DNA of 64,000 bases from Prillingera fragicola (taxonomy: Eukaryota; Basidiomycota; Tremellomycetes; Trichosporonales; Trichosporonaceae): NCBI GenBank assembly GCA_002335605.1, contig BEDY01000005.1, forward strand, positions 930,001 through 994,000, written 5' to 3'. Every line of letters begins with the position of its first letter. The stretch's first letter is position 1. The translations under genes and the position numbers were made by a program. Positions 36,664 to 45,789 of this stretch are shown in pieces. The notes under the pieces are model-generated. The model was not told the origin of the DNA, made no database searches, and saw nothing but the letters and a program-made list of their open reading frames with translations.

Positions 36664-37592
36664 CTAACGACCCCTGCTCGAGTCCTTGCCGAGCAGCCCC
36701 CTCTCGATATCAGACGTCCTCCGCCTCCCCACGCCAACAGGCGGGGAAGGCAGCCCCCGCGCGGCCTTGCCCAACAAGCCTCTCTCGATATCAGATGTCC
36801 CGCGCCTCGCAATCCCTACAGGCGGGGTCGGCAACGGTCGTCTCGCCGTCTGCGCAGAAGTCAGCACTACTACCACGGACGTACGCTCACCTTCTGCTGC
36901 TCCACCACCTCGGCATAACGCGGCAGCCCACGCCTCTCGCCGTCCGATGACTCGTCAGAGTCCGACACCTCGGTCCACGACTCATACACCCTCCCACCAC
37001 CTTGGGACGCATTCTCGACCACCTCCCCCGCGCTCCCCTCGGACCGCAACGTCCCGCTCCCCTCCGACCCCACCGGCGTCACGAACGGCTGCACCACAGC
37101 CTCGTTTCCGGAATACACGGTCTCGAACGGCGCCGCCCGGCCACGACTCTGCGTAAGCCCGCTAATGGGGTAGGCGACAGTGTTCCGCTCGCGCATCCCG
37201 CCACCGCCGCCGGGATGGGCGTCACTGAGCAGATCGACTGCGTCCCTCCTCTCCCGCCGTTCCCGCTCCTTGCCCTTGATGCACAGCACCATACACCCGA
37301 TGATAATCAGTACGATGGCGGTGAGCCCCACGCCAAGGCCGATGCGGAGGTCGTGTGCAAGCTTTTTGGCGCGGCGCGCCTCATAGTACGCCGCTGCGGC
37401 TGAGCGGAGGTCGGCCGCTGATGGCGAGGTGGCAGACGGGCGCGGGTACGAGTAGCTGCGTATCGGGGTGGTGGCGAGGGACGTGGCGGTGAATGCGTTG
37501 GGCCAGTTGGGCGTCGAGAGGACCCAGTTGTCGAAAAAGTCAGAGGTCGGCGTTGGGAGCGTGCCGGTGGTCGCTTGGCGGGGGATGCGCAT
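36664..37592 (-). CDS. Single-pass membrane protein with LPRY motif (PY group, member 3)
   Basis: Exons on the minus strand are 36891-37592 and 36664-36849, giving 295 aa. The polar N-terminal part is followed by one membrane helix (IGLGVGLTAIVLIIIGCMVL, about 85-105) and a charged KERERRERR stop-transfer segment. The tail carries AVVQPF, matching VVEPF in member 2 and LIVPF in member 4. Exon 1 ends with GLPRYAEVVEQQK. The 41-nt intron sits just after the motif. Exon 2 encodes a tandemly repeated block, with LPTPPVGIARRGTSDIERGL followed by a near copy LPSPPVGVGRRRTSDIERGL, which is not seen in the siblings. The function is unknown. Confidence 0.75.
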
Positions 37593-38191
37593 GGCTGAGA
37601 CGGGCTGGGTACGCCCAGCGCTGGCTGTGGGAGAGCTTGCCTGGGCGTTGAGGGAGAAGGCGTTAGAGGAAGAAGGATCACTTCAGATTGAGTAGAGTCT
37701 GCTTGTGAATGGTATCTCGCCGCCCGCTTGGCATGTGAAGCGAGCTGCAACCTTCAATGTCGGGCACTCCACAGCAACTGCAGCAGCATTAGAGGTTGTA
37801 CGTCACTCGAACCCTACCTGCCACTGATCACCCGAGCATTCCTCAGGTCCGATACTGGCCGGAACGATCACGGGCTCCCATGACCGCGACGGCGAGACCT
37901 TGCCGTTAACAACGAAAGCTCTGCTAGAGTCTGTGAGCACAGCATGATAGGACTGCATCTGGACTCAACACGGCCATAGGTTGTGGCGGTGGACAAAGTC
38001 CCTCAGTACGGATCCATCCCACCTACCCCTCTTGGATAGTTGCGCCTCTTGGATCATCAAAAGTCATCAAACTCTGAACTCATTCAGTTAGGCGGAGCCT
38101 CAAGCGCCGTGATATGTGATGCCTAGCATCAAGCAATGAACAGCATTAAATGAATGTGACGATAACCTTACCCCCCTGCCCAGCAGCGAGG
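37593..38191. other. Intergenic region
   Basis: This is the promoter side of member 3 and the 3' flank of member 4. No gene is seen. Confidence 0.5.
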
Positions 38192-39061
38192 TCACACCCC
38201 GGGCCGACCAGTCGACGCATTCGACGGCGCCACAGTCGAGTTCTCGACCATCTATCATCAGCACCGTCTTTGTTCAAAACTCACAGCCTGGGCCTGCTCC
38301 ACAAGATCGAAATACTGCGGCGGCTCCTCCGGATCCTCCCCATACCTCCGCGCAGCCACAGCGGACATACCAGGCGCGCCCTTGGTGTCGCGGATCAACG
38401 CCGGCGTCTCCTCGTTCACCGTGACGAGTCCCAGGGGTCGCGGGTGGTACGAGGCCGCAGTGGCGGGATACGAGGTCATGGAGGTTGCGCTCGAGCCTCC
38501 TGTTCTTGAGCTCGGGCGCGTGCTCGGACCCCCCGAGGCGAAGGGCACGATGAGGTGTTCGCTGCTCGCGTGCTCACTGTCGGCTGCTTGGTGCGGGGTG
38601 GGGTAGGCGCCGTCGTCCATGTCCATGAGGTCCATGCGCTGCTGGGCCGCGTGGGCGGCGCGGCGGCGGCGGAGCCACCACACGCCCGCGACGACGGCGA
38701 GGATGACCAGCGCGGTCGCGCCTATGGCCAGGCCTACTGCTGCGCCAGTGCTGAGGGTCTTGGACTCTGGTGTAATGTTGTTTGTTGATGGGATGCTGGC
38801 TGTGTCGTCGCTCTCCGGGGGGCTGGGGGCGACCCAGGGGTCGATGGGTGGATTGGTTCCCGCCTCGTCGTCGTTGGAGCTGGTGGCGGTGGCTTTTGGG
38901 CTGGAAGAGCTTGTCCGTGAAGTCGAGATGGGCACGCCGTCGGTCCATTCTGACGTCCACGCAGACGTCCATGCCCAGGTCGAGGTCCAGGCGCTACCGC
39001 CGCCGCTTCCTGCTGAAGAGGTCACTCCTCCTGTTGCCGAGGGCTTGGATGAAGATGACAT
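38192..39061 (-). CDS. Single-pass membrane protein with PPQY motif (PY group, member 4)
   Basis: Exons on the minus strand are 38285-39061 and 38192-38251, giving 278 aa. The N-terminal half is Ser/Thr/Pro-rich with a Trp-rich patch (WTSTWAWTSAWTSEWTDG), a likely O-glycosylated outer domain. One membrane helix (AAVGLAIGATALVILAVVAG, about 135-156) leads to RRRRAAH. The cytosolic tail has LIVPF and ends exon 1 with EEPPQYFDLVEQAQA. The 33-nt intron ends GCTGATGATAG, identical to member 2. A 19-residue tail follows. No signal peptide is visible. The function is unknown. Confidence 0.77.
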
Positions 39062-39319
39062 GGTGATGTGAGTCTGTGGAGTCCTGTGATGCTTTAGTGA
39101 GAGTAAGTGGGCGAAGTGAACTGCATCGATGTGCATTGCTTGAGGTAATGGCAGGTCTGTGCGGGAATGAGTGTGATTCCTGAATGTCAACTAGAAGGTG
39201 GTGATGCACCACAAGGTGCAGCCGGTCAAAGCAGTCGCGTGGCAACGGCCACTGAGGCCTCTGCACCGCTTAGCATCAGTGCCACTACCCAACAGACCTC
39301 ATACTTCTCTATGCATACT

Positions 39320-40532
39320 CTACGCGATGCCAGCATACGCCATGCCGACAAGCTTGTGCCAGTCCCACTCTTGGGGCTTTTCACGAAAGTCGACGAGCGC
39401 ACGCGCACGCTCAGCCCGCTCGGCGCCGGCCTTGGCGTCCTCGGCAGGAGGAGCAATGTTTGCGCAGTAGAAGCGCTGCAGACCCAGCGCGAGCAGTTGG
39501 GCCTGCTCCTGCGCAAGGAGGTAGCCCGGGTTCTGGATCGAGCCGGCGGGGCCGTTGGCTGCTGACGCCGGGGCAATCTCGCCGCGCATCAAGACGGTGC
39601 CGTGGGACGCAGACAGGTCGGGGTAAAAGGTGAGGGTGAGGTAAGGCTGGGCCCACTCGCCGGCCTGCTTGAACTCTTCGAGAGGAGTGAAAATGACGCT
39701 GGAGACGGGGGGAAGGTCCTTGCCAGCGGCGGGGGGGGGTGTGCCGTCGGCAGCTGGGGGGGGGGGAGGGGCGGTGGGCGCACCGTGGAAGATCCACTGA
39801 AGGTAGAACATTTCAAAAGCTCCTTGCTCGCCCTCGGTCTCGCGGGGAAGAGGGAGGACAAAGAATGGGTTGACCTTGGCGAGGGACATCATGCTGTCGT
39901 AGGTCGCTGCCGGGAGAGATGCAGAAAGGTATGAGGGCGACAAAGTAGGGTGGGTAGCGTGGTAAGTGTTCCAAATGTCGCCGATAGCCTGGGCATCGTG
40001 CGGGGTCATTAGGATGAGAGGAAGGTTGATGATGGACGCCAGGGGCTTGACACCGGAGCGGTCTCCAGCTGCTTGGGTGGCGCGTGCGGCCTCCTTCTGC
40101 TGCTCAACGGCCGAGGTGCGGTCTTTGGCAGCGCTTGCGCGGTTCTCCTCCTCAGCTTTGCGCGCGGCCTCGGCCTTAGCGGCCTCCTCGGCGCGGTACT
40201 GCTTGGCCTTGCGCTTGGCGAGGATGGAAGGGGCGACGACCTTTTCCTTGAGCGCGTCGAGATTGGCCATACCCTCACTGTGGTGTGAGCTGGAGATTAA
40301 ATGAGTGTACTCACGCTTCGACCTTTTGCTTGAGCTTCTCGGCATACTTGGCTTCCATCTCTTTGCGCTGGCGCTCAATGGCCTCACGAGGGGTGATCTT
40401 CTCGAGGGTCTCGTCGATAATGTCCTGCGCGTCCTTGCGCACGGCGAACGATGTGGTAAACGCGCGAGCGGGAGCGTTGGTGCAAGCCATTCGAGCTCCC
40501 GCAAGAGGGAGGCGAGTGAGTGAGCGGAGCAT
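39320..40532 (-). CDS. ATP11: Mitochondrial F1-ATPase assembly chaperone Atp11
   Basis: Exons on the minus strand are 40315-40532 and 39320-40277, giving 391 aa. The first 30 residues are rich in Arg, Ala and Thr (MLRSLTRLPLAGARMACTNA), fitting a mitochondrial presequence. A charged helical region follows. The Atp11 domain begins around GVKPLASIINLPLIL and contains IGDIWNTYH, NPFFVLPLPR and LTLTFYPDLSASHGTVLMRG. Atp11 binds the free beta subunit of F1 and prevents its aggregation before assembly. The domain is interrupted by a Pro-rich insert coded by two long G runs (9 G at 39731-39739 and 11 G at 39756-39766). The intron is only 37 nt. It is divergent from the MED18-like gene. Confidence 0.92.
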
Positions 40533-40887
40533 GGTGGTTGTAAGCACTTGAGAAAGTAAGAGAGTATGAGAAGTGTCGTGGTGCAGGAGATGCACCTCCA
40601 CTTTTGAGAATACCATAGAAACAGCACTTTTACGTAACTTAAATGAAGCAACCCTTACGTAACGCGTACCAACCTCCACTCTTGCATCTTGATTGTTGAA
40701 CCACTCTAGCCTCTGTTGTCACTTGCATTCTCCTCATTTCATCGCCTCGTCGCTGGTCCATCGGCTTCCTCTTCCCATAGCAGTGCTATCTGGGCCACTG
40801 TAACTACGGATCACCACCCAACACCTCCCAGCCTTCACCAACACCTCCACAACATTATCCACCGGGCAACGCTCGACGCAATCCACC
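40533..40887. promoter_or_regulatory. Bidirectional promoter, ATP11 / MED18-like gene
   Basis: The 355-bp gap between two divergent start codons must hold both promoters. TACGTAAC occurs twice near 40,632-40,662 as a possible regulatory word. Confidence 0.45.
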
Positions 40888-41680
40888 ATGGCGTCAATGG
40901 CCGCAACCCAAGCCCAACTAATCCCCTCCCTCTGGGCCCTCCTCCCCGCCGACCAGCTCGACCTAATGCTCTCCCGCCTATCCCTCCACGCAATCCACGC
41001 CGAACCCCACCACATCCGCGACGACATCTTCCTCGCGACCCACCCCATCACCCCAGGCGTGCACCGCGCACTCCGCGTGCGCGCCCGCAGGCGGCGGCGG
41101 GGGAAGCGCGCACCGCCAGCCGTGGGCGGGGACGGAAAGCCTGTTCCCGGGCCACCGGGCGTGGAGTGGGACTATAACCTGGCGTGGATCTCGCCGCCGC
41201 TCAGTGGTCAAGAGTACGCCAACATGCGCGTACAGGCGTATGTCGGGCTGGACGTCGCGGGGTTGTCGACTAGGGAGGACGTCGAGGAGTTTGTCGTTGC
41301 TTTGGGGTTTAAGTGAGTCTGCGCTAGCCTGGTTGGAGACACTGACGGCCAGACACTCGCACTCGACCGAACGCGTCGGACACCTCTTCCACCTCCCCAT
41401 CCCTGGCAGCAGCTCCATGCTGCACCTGACCGTCACGCGGGTACTCGTGCCCCCCGCCCCGGCCGCGGGGCCGGCACCAACAACAGCAGCGCAGCTGAGC
41501 GAGCACGCGGGCGAGCCGTACCTCGTCCAGCTCCAGCCTGCGAAGCCAGTCAACCCCGTGCCGCAGCCGCGGAGTGGGGAGCCGAGTCTGCAGGATATGA
41601 TGCGGATTATTGGGGATGTGGGGACTAGGATTGATGGGTTGGAATGGGTCAGTGGACGCGAGACCCGGGCTGTGGCTTGA
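40888..41680 (+). CDS. Probable Mediator complex subunit 18
   Basis: Exons are 40888-41312 and 41353-41680, giving 250 aa. The layout resembles Med18/Srb5: an N-terminal helix-rich start (LWALLPADQLDLMLSRLSLHA), a central strand region, a segment like the family's 'YE...G..F' strand (GHLFHLPIPGSSSMLHLTVT), then a strand followed by EPYLVQLQPAKPVNP and a final helix (SLQDMMRIIGDVGTRI). Med18 is a head-module subunit that contacts RNA polymerase II. The protein has an Arg-rich insertion (RVRARRRRRGKR) near residue 65. This identification is from memory of the family pattern and could be wrong. A different nuclear protein of similar size is possible. Confidence 0.58.
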
Positions 41681-41861
41681 CGTAGACTATGATGCACGTA
41701 CCGTGCTCTACTCTACTCGAGTCAAGTCGTGGCAGCGTCGAGTATGACACAGGTAACATTCAGGATACGGAGGCTCATCTAATTCTTTCAACAGGTCGAG
41801 TTTGTTGATACAGTTGGGTGCCACGTCAACGAGGCAGAGTCCTGCTGCCTATTCTGTCGAG

Positions 41862-43982
41862 CTAAGGACTAGACGCGACTGACACGACACCCTCATCCTC
41901 ACTCGTGCTCACTTCGCTGACCTCCTCCTCGGCATCGGCATCACCCCGATCCTCGGACACGGCCTCGTCGCCAAGCTCATACCACTCTCCGCCCCTCGAT
42001 TCAAAGTCCCACACGCCCCGCTCAGCCTGCGCGGCAAACACGCCGACAGTCTCGCCCACACTGTCGAGACTGAGCGGGGGCACGTCGCCGTGCGAATCGC
42101 GGTGCTGCATGAGCCCGAATCCCTGGTCGCGCAGATCGTGCACCATGAGCCGGGACGTGTCGGCGTGCGGCGTGAGGCGCGGGGAGCGCGCCTGCGTGTA
42201 ATCCCTCCGCGGCGTGTTGCGGCGCGCGATGGCGGGCCGGTTGGTCGGTGACGCAAAAGTGACACCAGCCGCGGCCGTGAGGCTGAGCGCGGGCGAGGCG
42301 GCTGGCATGAGGATTGGAGAAATCGCGCCGAAAGGGGGAAGGGTGTCCCCGGGGGAGGAGCTGGCGGCGTCGGCGGCCGAGTCCGAGAGCAGGACACGGA
42401 GCCACTCGTCAATGCGCGCATAGGCCACGCTCGACTCTTCGGCAAAGTGGCCGAAGATCATGAAATCGTGGACGCCATCGGGGGCACAGTGGAGCACGTC
42501 GGGGGCAGCACGGGGAGTTGGGTCAGCGGCGCGCGCGGACTCGAAGCGGGTAAAGAGCTCCATAATCTCAAGCGAGATGCGCTCCGCCCCGCCGTAGACG
42601 ATAAAGGTCGGGGGGAAGGACTCAAAGCTCGCTGGCCCACGGGAGGTGTAGGGTATGAGACGTGAGGCGGGGGAGATGTAGACTTCCTCGTGGATTACGC
42701 TCGGAGGGAGCGCGCGCGTGAGGAGAGACGAGGCAAACAGGCCAAACGAGTCGTCAATGGTGTCGGCCTGGCGGTTGTGGTCGATTCCCTCGCCCCACTG
42801 GTGGGTGAAACCAAGGTCACTCCAGGGAGACAGCAGGACAAGACCGCGGGGGCCAGAAAGGTTGAGTGCGGGACCCTCATCGCGTAGCCAGCGCGTAAGC
42901 GCAAGTGCGAGGTGGGCGCCGGCGCTGTCTCCCCCAATCACAAGGTCCCGCTCGGCAATACCTTCAACGTTGACGGCGTGGTGGTATGCCGAGATCGCGT
43001 CAAGAAGCGGCAGAGGCCACGGCGCGGATGGGGCCAGACGGTAGTCGACCGACAGCACATGGTGAATCAGCGTGTGCTTGACAACAGCCTTGGGAATCGA
43101 CGACGTCAGATCACTCTCGGCGGCCGTACCGCAGATGTAGCCGCCACCATGGAACATGAGCAAGACCGGCTCGCCCTCTTTACGCGGGGGAGGCAACGAC
43201 GTGGCGCGCCTCTTGTTACCAGTATACCAGAATGCCTCGACGGACACGAATCCCGTGTGCGGTGGCCCTCCTGACGGGTTCCATGCGCCAAAGGCCCCAC
43301 GGCGATTACGGAAGAGACGGTGCACAAACTGCGGGCGCCACTTGCCGCGCGAGGCGTTGAGCTGCTCCAGCATTTGGGCAGGGTGGCCACGAAGCCAGGC
43401 TTTGGGTGCCGGCCCAATTGTGACTGGGTGCGAGCACTTGAGCGTCTTTGGGTCCTGTATATGTGTCAGCTTTCGCCTCGCAACGTGGGGACTGCCGCCA
43501 GACGTACCAGTCGTACGGACAGGTCACGACCTAGGTAGTCGATTTCACACCTAGCCACGACGGCGCACAAACGTCGGCTGCAGCGGACGCGGAGAGAGCG
43601 CTTGAGGCTCCAGCCTTGGCGTGGCCGGTTCGCCCGAGGGATGTAGAGAATGGTCCAGAGGGGCAGAAGGATGAGTAGCGTCGTTAGGACATAGAAACCG
43701 AGATAGAGGTTGCGGAACAGAGGATTGCGGTGGAGCACGTTGCGGGGTGCGACTGCAAGCTGGGACAGAGTAAGCATCATGTCGATCTGGACTGCGCCCG
43801 ACTGCGCCCCTCTGGCGTCAGGGTGGACTCACGCCTTGGGTACGGATGGCCTCGGCAGTCTCCTCGCCCATAGAGTCGATGACTGGAGATGCAGAGACGT
43901 CATTGTGGTGAGCTTTGGGTGGAGCGCGGTGCTTGAGCGAGTGTGAGTGGGGTCGAGCCCACGTGCGCGTGCCATCAGGCAT
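41862..43982 (-). CDS. Membrane-anchored HSL-type alpha/beta hydrolase
   Basis: Exons on the minus strand are 43833-43982, 43508-43786 and 41862-43454, giving 673 aa. An N-terminal membrane anchor (LYLGFYVLTTLLILLPLWTI) lies around residue 80. The hydrolase core shows the oxyanion motif HGGG (about 245-248), the nucleophile GDSAG (about 318-322) and the catalytic-His segment DGVHDFMIFGHF. This is the hormone-sensitive-lipase group, which includes the ER sterol deacetylase Say1 of yeast; esterase or deacetylase activity is expected. About 190 residues after the core are disordered, with a very acidic end (DADAEEEVSEVSTSEDEG), longer than the family norm. The second intron acceptor was chosen at 43787 because an earlier AG would give a stop after four codons. 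Confidence 0.85.
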
Positions 43983-45789
43983 GGTCGTGGCGCCTATGGG
44001 TGACGGTGGTGAGGAGAGGGGTGTGAGAGAGGGTAAGCTCTTGAATGATGGTCAAGAATGATTGATCTGGTCGAGGGTGGTAGTGACGTCGGAGATGGCT
44101 TGCACAGTTTTAATGGCAGGTTTTGGTCGAAAGTGACGAACGTGGGTGGTCACACGACAAGCGGTTGGCGAGCTGCGAGGTGTGGCGAGGACGGGTGGTG
44201 AGCTGCGGGTGTGTGCTCTGTGATGATCTGCGAGGTCAAGACGGTGTTGAGAGGGGATACCGGGTGTTGCTTGCTTTGCCCAGGGGGTGTAAACAGTTGC
44301 AAGATGAAGAGTGACAGTAATGTAGTAAAACCAACATGGGTCGTGCGACCACTTTCATGAATGATTTCGACGGCTTTTAAGGTACAATCACAAATGACAC
44401 CCAAGCCACCAACCTCACTGTGACCGAGTTTCAAGCTGCCACTGCTAGGCTGCTACAACTCATGCATAGAAGATATCAGTAAGCAGGCACACAGAGTTTG
44501 ATAACTGCTTCTCCCGAAAGTCATCTAACGACAGACAGTCGGATACTGGCTGCCGAAATCAATCTCGGCGACTAGGCCACCGAGAATCACGCGTGGCCCG
44601 AAAATGATCTTGCCCGAAAGATTCATCGACAATGATCCGATGGTGCTTTCGAGCCAAAAGCGACAGGCAGTAGCATGCTTGTTCGCGATGCTCTTCAGAC
44701 ATTCGAAAAGGACAATCTCATTCTCCTGCAGTCGCAATCAGTGCATTGGCATGTGTTTTCATCAAGCAGACCGAGATCACCACCACCACACCGAATTTCG
44801 ACGCTGCCCGCGTCTACTACATTGATCTTTGACTGACACGAGTACCAGTTTGTCATGACAAGATACCGGTATCATCCTGGGCTTGCTTCTAACCCTTTTC
44901 TGGAGATGCAAGGCTTCAACATGGAGGCAGCGGTGAGTACTGTTGATGTCCAGCCACTCGCACTGCACCAAATGCCCTGTTGTGGCAATGACGTAACAGA
45001 CGACTGTCCACCACGACTTGCCCGCTACTGCTGCTCGATGCTTTTGGCTTACCCTCCTTGACATGCATAGGCAGTCTGGGCCATTAGAGAAGTCGGATGT
45101 GTTCAATGTCTGAATCTAGACCTATTGCTCATGTTCAGTGAGGATACGACTGCAAGTGGAGAATCTCTTTTGGGTCAGGGGGTGTGGGCGGTGTCGCCAC
45201 CCAACTCGGCAAACCTCGCCTGTGCCGCTACACGTGCTCTGTCGCGTTGTCACTCGATACCTTCTGCAGTCACGGTCTGGTCATTTTGGAAGCAATGTAC
45301 AGTGTAACGGCCAAGCAGCAGAGCAGGAGAGCAGCAGCAGCAGCATAGGGTTTGACCGAGGAAATGTAACGGGGAGCGAGGGAACGAGCCTGGATTTCAG
45401 TGTTGTTGTTGATGACCAGCCAGGGACAGAGTCATTTTGCAGAGTCCAGCGGCCAGCAGCGATAGCGTGCATGCGACTGCAAACACAAAGTCAAGTACCA
45501 ATAGCAGGTATGCATACGAGCACTCAGTTGCATGCATAGGCTAGTCGTAGTAGTGCATGCACTATAAACAGCAACTATTAAGGACGGGCATAATGCCCAT
45601 AGAAGCAAGGGTTAGGTTTCAGGAGCATCGGTCTTGTTCTCATCCGCACTGTACCTGTGTCAACACTCCTCTTCCCACTTTCTCTCACTTCTCATTCTTC
45701 ATTTCTCTTGCTGCTTTCATTACTCTGTAACAACACCATCGCACAGCATATACACACCTCCCCCTCTCCCCCAACCCCCCACCGGCAAC
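43983..45789. other. 1.8-kb gene-free stretch between divergent genes
   Basis: This holds the promoter of the hydrolase (minus) and of the large MFS gene (plus). The middle part (about 44,400-45,100) is less GC-rich than elsewhere. A 70-codon minus-strand frame (44525-44737) lacks a usable context, and I could not extend it by splicing. I see nothing else. Confidence 0.45.

Noticed and set aside
44525..44737. 70-codon minus-strand frame with a fairly natural amino-acid mix
   Set aside because: No start context, no splice partner in phase and no family I could name. It was noted only because local composition differs.
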